Positions 1 to 7,920 of a stretch of 22,500 nucleotides of DNA are shown piece by piece. Numbering within the stretch: position 1 is the first letter of the stretch; each line of letters starts with the position of its first letter. The notes under the pieces are model-generated. The model saw only the letters and a list, made by a program, of their open reading frames with translations. It was not told the DNA's origin and did not search any database. Source of the DNA: Bacteroidales bacterium (GTDB lineage: Bacteria > Bacteroidota > Bacteroidia > Bacteroidales > P3); assembly GCA_016281475.1 (NCBI GenBank), contig JAEEIS010000053.1:1-22500 (forward strand), given 5' to 3'. A program made the position numbers and the translations under genes.

Positions 1-67
1 CATCTTTTTCATCAACACCGAGCTTATCAACAATGATAGCTTTTACTTTCGTTGCAATTTCAGACAT
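1..67 (-). CDS. acpP: Acyl carrier protein AcpP, N-terminal fragment
   Basis: Only the first 22 codons lie in the window; the gene runs off the left edge. The reverse strand reads MSEIATKVKAIIVDKLGVDE and then KD, which matches the start of bacterial acyl carrier proteins (helix I, before the DSL motif that carries the phosphopantetheine). The protein carries growing acyl chains in type II fatty acid synthesis in the cytoplasm. The phosphopantetheine serine is outside the window and was not seen. The gene is divergent from purN across about 300 AT-rich bases, an arrangement I recall from other Bacteroidales. The identification rests on a short but characteristic stretch. Confidence 0.85.
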   Translation of the reverse strand, partial: MSEIATKVKAIIVDKLGVDEKD

Positions 68-98
68 GTTTATTTAATTTTTTGAGTTTAACAGGGTG

Positions 99-106
99 CA
101 AAGAAA
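99..106 (-). promoter_or_regulatory. Candidate -7 element for acpP
   Basis: On the minus strand this reads TTTCTTTG followed by CACC, one mismatch from the Bacteroidota -7 consensus TAnnTTTG. It lies about 30 bases before the acpP ATG. I found no good TTTG element at the usual 19-21 base spacing, so this is a weak call. Confidence 0.35.
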
Positions 107-270
107 CGAAAAAAAACTCATATAACCACTATTTTTAACTAATTTTCTTTGTATCAAAAGGCGTATACATATAATAATCAAATATTTATACTAAATAAAA
201 CTTCGTCATAATATCATTTTTTCCAGCTCTAAAAAGATGTTTTTTGCCCTAAAACAAGGGCAATATTTGT

Positions 271-287
271 TAATTTTGGTAATTTTG
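271..287 (+). promoter_or_regulatory. Two overlapping candidate -7 elements for purN
   Basis: TAATTTTG occurs at 271-278 and again at 280-287; both fit TAnnTTTG exactly. No TTTG sits at the standard distance upstream (the nearest, ending at 246, is 24 bases from the first copy). Transcription from here would leave a leader of roughly 75-90 bases before the purN ATG and would drive the purN, glycosyltransferase and OmpA cluster. Confidence 0.35.
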
Positions 288-367
288 ACAATGGTTGAAA
301 TGTTAAATTTTATGGAAATACAACAATTTGAGAGTTTTAGCGTTATTTGGAAAATAACGAAAAGAAC

Positions 368-934
368 ATGATAAAAATAGCGATTTTAGCCTCAGGCAAT
401 GGCACAAATGCCCAACAAATCAGCGAGTATTTTGCTGATAATGAACAAGTGAAAGTGGAGTGCATCATATACAACCGCAAGGATGCATACGTAGCGGAAC
501 GGGCAAAAAAACTGGGTATTCCAGCCGTGTATTTTGGCCGAAAAGATTTCTTCGAGAATGGGAATGTACTTGCCTACCTGAAAAAACAGGAAATTGACTG
601 GGTGATATTGGCAGGCTTTCTGTGGCTTGTGCCAGAAGACATACTGGCGGCATTTCCCAACCACATAATCAACATCCACCCCGCTTTGCTACCGAAATAC
701 GGCGGCAAAGGGATGTACGGACACCACGTGCATGAGGCCGTAATTGCCAACCACGAGAAAGAGAGCGGAATCACCATCCATATTGTTGATAGTAACTACG
801 ATAAAGGTACAACACTCTTTCAAGCTAAATGTCAATTGACCGATGAGGACACACCTGACACGCTGGCAGCGAAAATTCATCTGCTAGAAAAAGAATACTT
901 CCCCAAGGTGATTGAAAAAAACATACTCGGATGA
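368..934 (+). CDS. purN: Phosphoribosylglycinamide formyltransferase PurN
   Basis: Cytoplasmic enzyme of de novo purine synthesis that transfers a formyl group from 10-formyltetrahydrofolate to glycinamide ribonucleotide. The 188-residue length is normal for PurN. The N-terminal GNGTN nucleotide-binding loop follows the first strand (IAILAS). The formyltransferase signature HPALLPKYGGKG is present, with the catalytic Asn102 and His104 of INIHP and the Asp145 of NYDKG. I chose the ATG at 368 because it places MIKIAILASGNGTN at the family's usual start; an in-frame TTG at 347 would add seven unsupported residues. There is no Shine-Dalgarno site. Its TGA overlaps the next gene's ATG (ATGA), so it heads a tightly packed cluster with two genes unrelated to purines. 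Confidence 0.96.
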   Translation: MIKIAILASGNGTNAQQISEYFADNEQVKVECIIYNRKDAYVAERAKKLGIPAVYFGRKDFFENGNVLAYLKKQEIDWVILAGFLWLVPEDILAAFPNHIINIHPALLPKYGGKGMYGHHVHEAVIANHEKESGITIHIVDSNYDKGTTLFQAKCQLTDEDTPDTLAAKIHLLEKEYFPKVIEKNILG

Positions 935-2064
935 GAATAGGTGTAAACACACGCCTGCTGCTGGCAGGGAAGATGGACGGCATAGGCTGGTTCACGGCTG
1001 AGACATTGAAGCGCATCGTTCAGGCACATCCCGAACATGACTTCTATTTCTTCTTTGACCGCAAACCAGACCCTCAATTTATCTTTTCGACAAACGTTCA
1101 TCCAGTGGTGTTGTGCCCACAGGCACGTCATCCAATACTATGGTATTTCTTCTTCCAACGAAGCATCCCACGGGCGTTGAAACGCTATAAGATAGACCTC
1201 TTTCTGTCGCCCGACGGGTACATGTCGCTCAATACAAAGGTACCTACCCTGACCGTTATCCACGACATTAATTTTGAGCATAGTCCTGACAATCTGAAGC
1301 CTTCGCACCAACGATATATGACCTACTTCTCACCCCAGTTTGCACGATATAGCACACGGATTGCCACTGTTTCGGAATACTCAAAACAGGACATTGTAGA
1401 CACCTATCACATAGAAGCAGAAAAGATAGATGTCGTTTATGACGGTGCCCACGAAGGATACCGACCACTGTCGGCATTTGAACAACAGGAAACACGAGAA
1501 CAATATGCCGGAGGGTGTCGTTACTTTATATTTATTAGTACTATTATAAAAAGAAAGAATCTAGCCACCCTACTAACCGCATTTGACCAATTCAAACAGA
1601 ACGACCCTGAAGGCACCAAACTCCTTGTTGTAGGCCATCGGGTATGGTGGAAAGACGAATTGGCTAAAGCCTATGAACAGATGCACCACAAAGAGGATGT
1701 GGTGTTTCTTGGCAGAGCCGAACCCGATACGTTAACACGTCTACTAGGGTCGGCAACAGCACTCGTGTACCCATCGCTCTACGAGGGATTCGGCATTCCT
1801 ATTCTTGAGGCTTTCGAAGCCGAAGTGCCGGTCATAACCTCCAACTGCACATCCATGCCTGAAGTGGCTGGCGACGCAGCAATACTAATAGAACCAACCC
1901 ATGTAGAAGCACTGTCCGACGCATTAAGGCAACTGGCTAACAATCCGTCTCTCAGTGAACAGCTGGTTGACAGAGGGCGCATTCAGCGCACCCATTTCAG
2001 TTGGGACATCACGGCCGACCTACTTTGGCAGAGCATGATAAGGACACTAAACCAAGCTGTATGA
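931..2064 (+). CDS. Glycosyltransferase family 4 (GT-B fold)
   Basis: A 377-residue cytoplasmic or membrane-associated glycosyltransferase that would move a sugar from a nucleotide-sugar donor to a glycan or lipid acceptor. The N-terminal half carries the acceptor-side Rossmann domain, with HDINFEH and the conserved TVSEYSKQDI segment. The C-terminal half has the GT4 donor-site motif YEGFGIPILEAFE, where Glu285 and Glu293 form the E-x7-E pair, followed by PVITSN and SMPEVAGDAA, which are typical of mannosyl- and glucosyl-transferases of this family. The donor and acceptor cannot be read from sequence. The start overlaps the purN stop and the stop overlaps the next start, both as ATGA, so translation of all three genes is probably coupled. 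I assign no gene symbol because GT4 enzymes are too diverse. Confidence 0.9.
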   Translation: MRIGVNTRLLLAGKMDGIGWFTAETLKRIVQAHPEHDFYFFFDRKPDPQFIFSTNVHPVVLCPQARHPILWYFFFQRSIPRALKRYKIDLFLSPDGYMSLNTKVPTLTVIHDINFEHSPDNLKPSHQRYMTYFSPQFARYSTRIATVSEYSKQDIVDTYHIEAEKIDVVYDGAHEGYRPLSAFEQQETREQYAGGCRYFIFISTIIKRKNLATLLTAFDQFKQNDPEGTKLLVVGHRVWWKDELAKAYEQMHHKEDVVFLGRAEPDTLTRLLGSATALVYPSLYEGFGIPILEAFEAEVPVITSNCTSMPEVAGDAAILIEPTHVEALSDALRQLANNPSLSEQLVDRGRIQRTHFSWDITADLLWQSMIRTLNQAV

Positions 2065-3251
2065 GAAAGACATGGGTTACAATAGGGTTGCTGCTTGCTT
2101 TCGCTCAATTTGTACAAGCACAGGTGACCACCGTGCCTGAAGACAGCTCTCGGCACGTCAATCTAGTCTACAACGGCTCTTTCGAAGAATACCGACACTG
2201 TCCTCGAAAAGTTGATGCCGTCGGTATTCTAACACTTGTGGAAGGATGGTATCAGCCCACACGTGGCAGTGCCGACTACTTCAACGTCTGTGGCAGCCGT
2301 GAATGCGGCGTTCCATCTAACAAACTCGGGCAGCAGCTGCCACACGACGGTGACGGCTATTGTGGCATCTATTGCAGCAAAAACGACTATCGCGAATACC
2401 TACAAACGCGCCTTCGAAGAAAACTTCGAAGCGGCGACAGCATCCAACTGACCTTTTGGGCAAGCCTGTCTGAGGAATCCACAGGTGCCGTCGCCACCCT
2501 TGGAGGCCTTTTCACTAAAGAAAGCATCAGCGACACAGTTCGCACCCTATTCTTGGCAAAAGAAAAAGAGTACCTCACCGATGAGATATTTCAAACCATT
2601 GCGCGTCCCTATACCCCGCAAGTGGTTAATCCAATAGATTCTACCATCATCAATACACGTGGTTGGCAACGCGTCACGGGTATCTTTGTGGCCCAAGGAG
2701 GAGAGCAGTATATAACCATTGGCAATTTTAACCTGGCAGAACAGTCAGGATATGCCGACTACGACTCCCTGTCCCGACTGCTGCCTGGGGCATACTACTA
2801 CATTGATGACATTACAGTAGAATGCCTTAACTGCCCTCCCCCAGTGGCAGACGACCTAAACGTCGATTCGACATACCTAACTAAAGAGCAACCTGCCTTT
2901 ACCATAGGCAGCACATTTGTATTAAAAGATATTTTCTTTGAATTCGACAAGAGCACCATCCTCCAACAGTCCTATTTTGAACTGAAAAGCCTTATCTCCT
3001 TGCTAGAGACCTATCCCAACATGCGTATCGAGATACAGGGGCACACCGACGGCAAAGGCTCTGACAGCTACAACCAACGCCTCTCCGAGAAGCGAGCGAA
3101 AGCCGTCACCGACTACCTCATCTCAAAAGGCATTAGCGAAAAACGGTTGCAATATAAGGGCTATGGAAAGGCCTTGCCTATAGACACGAACGACACTGAG
3201 GAAGGCCGCGCAAAGAACCGACGTGTAGAATTCAAAATCACCGCCATGTAA
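2061..3251 (+). CDS. Secreted jelly-roll/OmpA-domain fusion protein
   Basis: A 396-residue exported protein. The start at 2061 is chosen because it begins with MRKTW and a hydrophobic core ending in VQA before Gln, a clear signal peptidase I signal peptide; an in-frame upstream ATG at 2001 lies inside the glycosyltransferase gene. There is no lipobox cysteine. Residues about 35-270 look like a jelly-roll beta-sandwich: NGSFEEY near the start, LTFWASLSEES in the middle and YYYIDDITVE near the end. Residues 287-394 form an OmpA C-terminal peptidoglycan-binding domain with GHTDGKG and EKRAKAV; Asp330 and Arg345, fifteen apart, are the expected diaminopimelate-contacting pair. It probably anchors to peptidoglycan from the outer membrane or periplasm and shows its N-terminal module to a glycan or protein. 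It is the last gene of the purN cluster. Confidence 0.88.
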   Translation: MRKTWVTIGLLLAFAQFVQAQVTTVPEDSSRHVNLVYNGSFEEYRHCPRKVDAVGILTLVEGWYQPTRGSADYFNVCGSRECGVPSNKLGQQLPHDGDGYCGIYCSKNDYREYLQTRLRRKLRSGDSIQLTFWASLSEESTGAVATLGGLFTKESISDTVRTLFLAKEKEYLTDEIFQTIARPYTPQVVNPIDSTIINTRGWQRVTGIFVAQGGEQYITIGNFNLAEQSGYADYDSLSRLLPGAYYYIDDITVECLNCPPPVADDLNVDSTYLTKEQPAFTIGSTFVLKDIFFEFDKSTILQQSYFELKSLISLLETYPNMRIEIQGHTDGKGSDSYNQRLSEKRAKAVTDYLISKGISEKRLQYKGYGKALPIDTNDTEEGRAKNRRVEFKITAM

Positions 3252-3267
3252 CAAATCCCACAAATAA

Positions 3268-3301
3268 AAAAAGAGGCGGCCAATTCTGGTCGCCTCTTTT
3301 T
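3268..3301. terminator. Bidirectional hairpin terminator between convergent OmpA-family genes
   Basis: AAAAAGAGGCG (3268-3278) pairs with CGCCTCTTTTT (3291-3301). The stem extends inward by a G-U and two G-C pairs around the AATTCT loop. The A-run and T-run flanks let it act in both directions between the converging genes ending at 3251 and 3317. Confidence 0.85.
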
Positions 3302-3316
3302 CTATACCAAATAATC

Positions 3317-4618
3317 TTATTCAATAACGCGGTAGAAGGAAACACGACGGTTAAGTTCGTAGTGGATGTCGCCAAAGGCAACAGTCTTACCCTTCCAGTC
3401 AACAGTGAGACGGTCAGGATCAATACCATACTTGTTAACCATGATGCGCTTCACCTCTTCAGCACGCTTCTGAGAGAGCTTCATGTTGTACTCGTCGGAA
3501 GCAGTGTAGTCGCAGAAACCAACAACGGTCAGTTTCAGGTCGGGATTGTCTTTCATCACACGAGAGACAGCCTTCACCTTAATCATCTCAGCATCGGTCA
3601 CGTGCCAAGAATCGTTGGGATAGAGAACCGAAAAAGGAATAGCGTAGTAGTTCAGCTGGTCAGCTTTGAGCTGGTCGAGAACATTGTTCAAGCTGTCGGT
3701 AACCTTCTGAGCACGGGCCAAAGCTTCACGACGGATTCTGTCGTTCTCATTGTTGAGGTCGTTAATCTGAGCCTGCAGTTTCTTCTCATTGTCCTTAGCT
3801 TTAGCAACATCCTTCTTCAGGGCCTCATTCTCATCCTCAAGGGCATCAAGCTGCTCCTTGGTGATAAGGGCACGCTGAGCAATCAGCTCCTGATCAGCAG
3901 CGGTGACACCGAGGTTGAAGATGTAACCAACGGAAGCGAGGAAGTCTGAGTGGTGGAAACCAACACCCTTCTGCCAGAAAGCGGGAGCATCAGCAATGAC
4001 ATCAGCTTCAAGCTCAAGGAAAAGGTTACTTCTGTCGGTGATTCTGTAGCTGAAACCAAGACCAGCGTCAAACTGGATACCAGCTCTGTACATAGCACGA
4101 GCCTCATTATGGCTGAAGGCAATACCACCGCCCGCAAACATATACAGGTTGCCACGACGTTCAGGATTCCAATTGTGGAAACTGTTGTTCAGCGACAGCA
4201 GGAACTCGGCAGTAACAGCACTATGTCTGTCCATGGACTGATACAGTTTGTTTCCATCCTTATCCTCAATGGGTTGAACACCCCATCTTCCTTGTGCCAA
4301 GGTGGCAGAGTCATTCTGGTTGCAGTTCCAGAAAAGGCTCGGGAAGACATAGCGGAAACGCATGTAGGCACCACGGTCAACCTCTTTCTGCAAAATGATA
4401 CCGAGACCTGCGTTGAAGCCTTTTCCGAAGGCAGGATTCTGAATACCATTGAACTGATAGGCATCTGGCTGAGCCATGAACGACCCTTGGATACCAATGC
4501 CCCAATTGCTCCAAAAACCATACTGAGGATATTCGGGAACCTCGTTTTGGGCAAAAGCGTTGCCTGCAAATGCGAACATGCAGAACAACACTGCGATTTT
4601 TGATACTTTTTTCAACAT
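3317..4618 (-). CDS. Outer membrane OmpA-family protein with barrel, coiled coil and peptidoglycan-binding domain
   Basis: A 433-residue major-porin-like envelope protein. It starts at the ATG at 4618 (MLKKVSK, then a hydrophobic core ending NAFA before Gln: a signal peptidase I signal peptide). An in-frame GTG at 4693 would lie upstream of the promoter and is rejected. Residues about 25-235 alternate polar and aromatic residues with glycine-rich turns, as expected of an eight-strand barrel. Residues about 245-320 are a heptad-rich coiled coil. The C-terminal OmpA domain has GFCDYTAS and QKRAEEV, with Asp370 and Arg385 as the peptidoglycan-binding pair. The overall design is common among abundant Bacteroidales outer membrane proteins that tie the outer membrane to the cell wall. 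It converges on the purN cluster. Confidence 0.9.
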   Translation of the reverse strand: MLKKVSKIAVLFCMFAFAGNAFAQNEVPEYPQYGFWSNWGIGIQGSFMAQPDAYQFNGIQNPAFGKGFNAGLGIILQKEVDRGAYMRFRYVFPSLFWNCNQNDSATLAQGRWGVQPIEDKDGNKLYQSMDRHSAVTAEFLLSLNNSFHNWNPERRGNLYMFAGGGIAFSHNEARAMYRAGIQFDAGLGFSYRITDRSNLFLELEADVIADAPAFWQKGVGFHHSDFLASVGYIFNLGVTAADQELIAQRALITKEQLDALEDENEALKKDVAKAKDNEKKLQAQINDLNNENDRIRREALARAQKVTDSLNNVLDQLKADQLNYYAIPFSVLYPNDSWHVTDAEMIKVKAVSRVMKDNPDLKLTVVGFCDYTASDEYNMKLSQKRAEEVKRIMVNKYGIDPDRLTVDWKGKTVAFGDIHYELNRRVSFYRVIE

Positions 4619-4666
4619 ATTGGTATACTTTTTGTTATAATTATTATTACACTTCTTTTCAAATTG

Positions 4667-4696
4667 CAAAATTACACATTTTTTTTTACACACAAA
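4667..4696 (-). promoter_or_regulatory. Promoter of the minus-strand OmpA-family gene
   Basis: Minus strand: TTTG (4693-4696), 18 bases, TAATTTTG (4667-4674). The -7 element matches TAnnTTTG exactly; the spacing is one base below the usual 19-21. It gives a leader of about 40 bases to the ATG at 4618 and lies downstream of the GTG at 4693, which supports the chosen start. Confidence 0.62.
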
Positions 4697-4900
4697 ACTT
4701 TTTTTTAATAAATTGTTTTTTTGTGGATTTCTGAGGTTACTAACAAGTTATCAACAAAACATTCCGTCACACCCAAAATTCTAATCCAAATGCACCCTCA
4801 TATACACAAACACTAACAACTATCAGATGCAGAAAATACTAATAATAAGTACATAATAAATAAAAAAATATAATAAACCCTTTTTATGACTTTTTTTTTG

Positions 4901-4908
4901 TATTTTTG
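4901..4908 (+). promoter_or_regulatory. -7 element of the pgi promoter
   Basis: TATTTTTG followed by CA matches the Bacteroidota -7 consensus and lies 35 bases before the pgi ATG. No TTTG is present at the normal upstream spacing, so the -33 part is weak or absent. Confidence 0.48.
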
Positions 4909-4943
4909 CAAATTCAAATTAATAATAACAAAAATCACCACCC

Positions 4944-6260
4944 ATGAACACACTTAGTTTGAATACCGAGTACTTACGCAAATTTGTAAACGACTCTGAA
5001 CTCAACAAAATCCACAACGAGCTTCTTAACGCAAAGAAGACCTTGATCTCAGGTTCGGGAAGAGGCAACGATTTCCTAGGATGGCTCGACCTTCCTGAGA
5101 CATTATCTCCCGAAATAATTAGCAACATCAAATCCGACGTAGAACGCCTTCGGAACCGTGCACGTCTTTTCGTGGTAATCGGCATCGGTGGCAGTTACCT
5201 AGGCGCACGCGCCGTCATCGAAGCTCTCCAATCCGAGTTCGCCGCCATGCAGACCAATGGTTCCTATCCATATATTATATACGCCGGACACACGCTCAGC
5301 GAGGATTACTACTGCCAACTGATGCAGATGCTCGACAATCACGACTACGCCGTAGCAGTCATCTCCAAGTCGGGTACCACCACCGAACCCGCCGTTGCTT
5401 TCCGCATCATCAAATCTCATCTCGAGAACAAGTATGGCAAAGCCGAAGCATCAGAACGCATCATCGCTATCACCGATGCAAGACGCGGTGCTCTCCACGA
5501 CATCGCTCAGCAGGAAGGCTACCGAACCTACGTGATACCCGACAATGTGGGAGGCCGCTTCTCCGTCCTCACCCCAGTAGGCCTGCTGCCCATCGCCATG
5601 GCTGGCTACAACATCGACCAACTCCTACAAGGGGCACGCGATATGCGCAAGACCTGCTTCGACAACGACAGTCTGGAAAACAACCCTGCACTGCTGTATG
5701 CCGCCATCCGCAATCTGTTATACCGCAAAGGATACAAAGTGGAAATTCTCGAGAACTTTGTTCCTCAACTGAAATACATCAGCGAATGGTGGAAGCAGCT
5801 ATACGGCGAAAGCGAAGGCAAAGAAGGCAAAGGTATCCTGCCACACAGCCTCAGTTTTACCACCGACCTGCATTCCATGGGGCAGTATGTCCAAGAGGGT
5901 GAGCGGCTGATGTTCGAAACTGTGCTAAGCGTAATCAAACCTCAAGGAAACGTAGCCATCCCAACTGACGAGAAAAACCTCGACGGCATCAACTACCTGC
6001 TAGGCAAGAGCCTCACCGAAATCAATCTAAACGCAGAGTTAGGCACCATCCTCGCACACAATGATGGCGGCGTTCCCGTGCTCCGCATTCTTCTGCCCAC
6101 CATCGACGAATACACCCTTGGCCAATTGATATACTTCTTCGAGTTTGCATGTGGTGTCAGTGGATATACTTTGGGGGTCAATCCATTCGACCAGCCTGGC
6201 GTGGAAGCATACAAAAAGAATATGTTCCGCCTGCTCGGCAAGCCGGGATATACGAATTAA
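4944..6260 (+). CDS. pgi: Glucose-6-phosphate isomerase
   Basis: Cytoplasmic glycolytic and gluconeogenic enzyme that interconverts glucose-6-phosphate and fructose-6-phosphate. The 438-residue length fits the short bacterial form (about 445 residues). The sugar-phosphate loop SKSGTTTEP begins at residue 141. DNVGGRFSVLTPVG matches PGI signature 1, and the C-terminal GVNPFDQPGVEAYKKN (Asp416 region) matches signature 2, including the conserved lysine. Glu289 in LYGESEGK is the expected general base by analogy with Bacillus-type enzymes. The ATG at 4944 is followed by a normal N-terminus; no Shine-Dalgarno site precedes it. It stands alone, with its own promoter and a strong terminator after it. 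Confidence 0.97.
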   Translation: MNTLSLNTEYLRKFVNDSELNKIHNELLNAKKTLISGSGRGNDFLGWLDLPETLSPEIISNIKSDVERLRNRARLFVVIGIGGSYLGARAVIEALQSEFAAMQTNGSYPYIIYAGHTLSEDYYCQLMQMLDNHDYAVAVISKSGTTTEPAVAFRIIKSHLENKYGKAEASERIIAITDARRGALHDIAQQEGYRTYVIPDNVGGRFSVLTPVGLLPIAMAGYNIDQLLQGARDMRKTCFDNDSLENNPALLYAAIRNLLYRKGYKVEILENFVPQLKYISEWWKQLYGESEGKEGKGILPHSLSFTTDLHSMGQYVQEGERLMFETVLSVIKPQGNVAIPTDEKNLDGINYLLGKSLTEINLNAELGTILAHNDGGVPVLRILLPTIDEYTLGQLIYFFEFACGVSGYTLGVNPFDQPGVEAYKKNMFRLLGKPGYTN

Positions 6261-6272
6261 AAGTCGAAATCA

Positions 6273-6328
6273 AAAGTTGAAAGATGAGAATTAGGTTGTT
6301 TCCACAACAATTCTCATCTTTCAACTTT
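6273..6328. terminator. Long perfect hairpin between pgi and ssb
   Basis: The 20-base arm AAAGTTGAAAGATGAGAATT (6273-6292) is perfectly complementary to 6309-6328. Inside, GTTGT (6295-6299) pairs with ACAAC (6304-6308) around a TTCC loop. T-rich sequence follows on the plus side. It sits exactly between convergent pgi and ssb and most likely ends both transcripts, although the stem is low in GC and longer than an ordinary terminator. Confidence 0.75.
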
Positions 6329-6333
6329 CTTTT

Positions 6334-6780
6334 CTAAAAAGGCAAATCGCCCAATGGCTCCGTCTCGCTATTGAGGATTGACGACAGCGGGTCTTGTTCT
6401 CGTTCTGTCGTATCATCGGGGCGGTTTTTATTGGCCAGCACAGTGAAATTGTCTGCCACCACCTCAGTTATATAACGTTTGTTTCCTTCTCTGTCCTCCC
6501 ACGAGCGGGTTTGGAGCTTACCCTCCACATATAGCTGTGTTCCTTTGCGGAGTATTTTCTCCGCTATCTCAGCCAATGCACGCCAGCACACCACATTGTG
6601 CCATTCCGTCTGCTCCACGCGTTCTCCGTCCTTAGTCTTTCTATATTCTGTTGTGGCAAGGGGGAACGATGCCTTCTTAACTACACTTGTAGATTCGTTA
6701 TTACGGTCCTGTGGGAAAGCGACGACATCTGGATTCTTACCCAGATTGCCTATTAGTATTACTTTGTTTACTCCTACCAT
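6334..6780 (-). CDS. ssb: Single-stranded DNA-binding protein
   Basis: A 148-residue OB-fold protein that coats single-stranded DNA in replication, recombination and repair. The N-terminus VNKVILIGNLGKNPDV is the standard SSB start, EWHNVVCWRALAEIAEK and GTQLYVEGKLQTRSW are core OB strands, and the C-terminal tip GDLPF is the protein-interaction tail. I chose the ATG at 6780. An in-frame ATG at 6819 would add 13 residues but lies between the promoter -7 element (6824-6831) and the family's start, so its transcript would begin at or after it. The central basic linker is short and the tail has one acidic residue near the tip instead of several. Confidence 0.95.
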   Translation of the reverse strand: MVGVNKVILIGNLGKNPDVVAFPQDRNNESTSVVKKASFPLATTEYRKTKDGERVEQTEWHNVVCWRALAEIAEKILRKGTQLYVEGKLQTRSWEDREGNKRYITEVVADNFTVLANKNRPDDTTEREQDPLSSILNSETEPLGDLPF

Positions 6781-6823
6781 ATTTTGTACACTTAGATTGC
6801 CATAATGGCAACGAATCATGGTG

Positions 6824-6854
6824 CAAAGATAACACTTTTTAAAGAACTGAACAA
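6824..6854 (-). promoter_or_regulatory. Promoter of ssb
   Basis: Minus strand: TTG (6852-6854), 20 bases, TATCTTTG (6824-6831), then CACC. Both elements and the spacing fit the Bacteroidota consensus. It lies in the 84-base gap after mutY, so ssb can be transcribed independently of mutY. A start near 6817 gives about 37 bases of leader. Confidence 0.68.
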
Positions 6855-6864
6855 TTAAAGATAT

Positions 6865-7920
6865 TCACAATTCCGACAAATATCTGTCTATCAATCTCGA
6901 AATCGGGAGATATTTCACCTCTGACAGCTCTACTGCTCGCATTTTTTCTGGCATCTTAGCAGGTCGTCGGTCAAAAATCGCTCGCACAAATTGGGCATTT
7001 ATCGTCCTATGCGTAAGCTGGTGTTTTAAGCTAAGTCCAACCTTCAGACTCCGCGGCACCTCGCCAGTCCAATCCTGCAGCACTGCACCCAATTGTTTCA
7101 ACAAAGTAGAAGCCGCCAACGGCCGTTCTGACTCATACAGCGGCAGCTCGTAGAGTCCCTGCCATATATCCCCTTCGCCACGCTGCTGCACAACAATGGT
7201 CGGTAGTGGTGTATCCCACCTAATATCGAAATAATAGAAATACCTTACCTTAATTTTTACCGCTTGCCGCCGTATCGGCAGTTCTGCCACCATCCCGTCG
7301 CGATATGCCAGACACTCCTGCATGAATATGCAATTCGCGCAATCGCACCCCACAGGCTTGCAATACATCGACCCAAAATCCATCAACGCCTGATTGAACA
7401 GACCCGGACGTTTCTCGTCTATCAAATGCAGTAACACTCGCTCAAATTCATTATACGCCTGATTGGTTCCAATGGGAGTAGTAATACGATATAGGCGGGC
7501 AATTAGCCTATACACATTCCCGTCAATAACCGGATAGGGCAACCCAAAGGCAAACGAGGCTACCGCAGCCGCCGTGTAACGTCCTACCCCTTTCAACGAC
7601 AGAATGCCCTCGTAAGTGCACGGGAACTTTCCATCCAAATCAAAAGCAATATGTCGTGCCGCCGCATGCAAGTTCCTCGCCCGCGAATAATAGCCCAACC
7701 CCTGCCAACTCTTCAGTACCTGTTCCTCCGAGGCCTCTGCCAAATGACGAACCGTTGGATACTCCGTCACAAAATGCTCGTAATAACTTCTCCCCTGTTC
7801 AATGCGGGTCTGTTGGAGAATGATTTCCGAGAGCCATATATAATATGGATTATCTGTGTCTCGCCAAGGCAACTGGCGACCGTTCTCCGCATACCAATTT
7901 ATGATTTTATCTGCAAACAT
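6865..7920 (-). CDS. mutY: A/G-specific adenine DNA glycosylase MutY
   Basis: A 351-residue base-excision repair enzyme that removes adenine mispaired with 8-oxoguanine. Glu32 in SEIILQQTRIEQ is the catalytic glutamate. LKGVGRYTAAAVASFAFG is the helix-hairpin-helix, and Asp133 of VIDGNVYR is the conserved catalytic aspartate. Cys187, Cys194, Cys197 and Cys203 (C-x6-C-x2-C-x5-C) are the [4Fe-4S] ligands. Residues about 225-351 form the NUDIX-like 8-oxoguanine recognition domain, with IWQGLYELPLYE and LKHQLTHR. The length is typical. The ATG at 7920 opens straight into the glycosylase fold. It lies upstream of ssb on the same strand, but ssb has its own promoter. Confidence 0.97.
   Translation of the reverse strand: MFADKIINWYAENGRQLPWRDTDNPYYIWLSEIILQQTRIEQGRSYYEHFVTEYPTVRHLAEASEEQVLKSWQGLGYYSRARNLHAAARHIAFDLDGKFPCTYEGILSLKGVGRYTAAAVASFAFGLPYPVIDGNVYRLIARLYRITTPIGTNQAYNEFERVLLHLIDEKRPGLFNQALMDFGSMYCKPVGCDCANCIFMQECLAYRDGMVAELPIRRQAVKIKVRYFYYFDIRWDTPLPTIVVQQRGEGDIWQGLYELPLYESERPLAASTLLKQLGAVLQDWTGEVPRSLKVGLSLKHQLTHRTINAQFVRAIFDRRPAKMPEKMRAVELSEVKYLPISRLIDRYLSEL

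Larger units (their letters stand above)
68..367. other. Divergent acpP/purN intergenic region
   Basis: This is about 300 very AT-rich bases between two divergent genes. I see no reading frame or RNA gene in it. It holds candidate promoter elements for both directions, listed separately. A TTG at 347 in frame with purN is not taken as a start. Confidence 0.6.
4619..4943. other. Divergent intergenic region between the OmpA gene and pgi
   Basis: These 325 strongly AT-rich bases hold a promoter for each flanking gene (listed separately). I see no convincing reading frame, RNA gene or repeat in the rest. Confidence 0.6.

Noticed and set aside
2001..2060. Upstream ATG extension of the OmpA fusion
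   Set aside because: It would overlap the glycosyltransferase gene by 60 bases and put 20 polar residues before the signal peptide; the ATG at 2061 starts directly with a signal peptide.
3362..4603. Two plus-strand frames of 195 and 217 codons opposite the minus-strand OmpA gene
   Set aside because: They are antisense to a clear OmpA-family gene with signal peptide, coiled coil and OmpA domain, and show no family features themselves.
4619..4693. GTG-initiated extension of the minus-strand OmpA gene
   Set aside because: The promoter -7 element lies at 4667-4674, downstream of that GTG, and the added residues precede a complete signal peptide.
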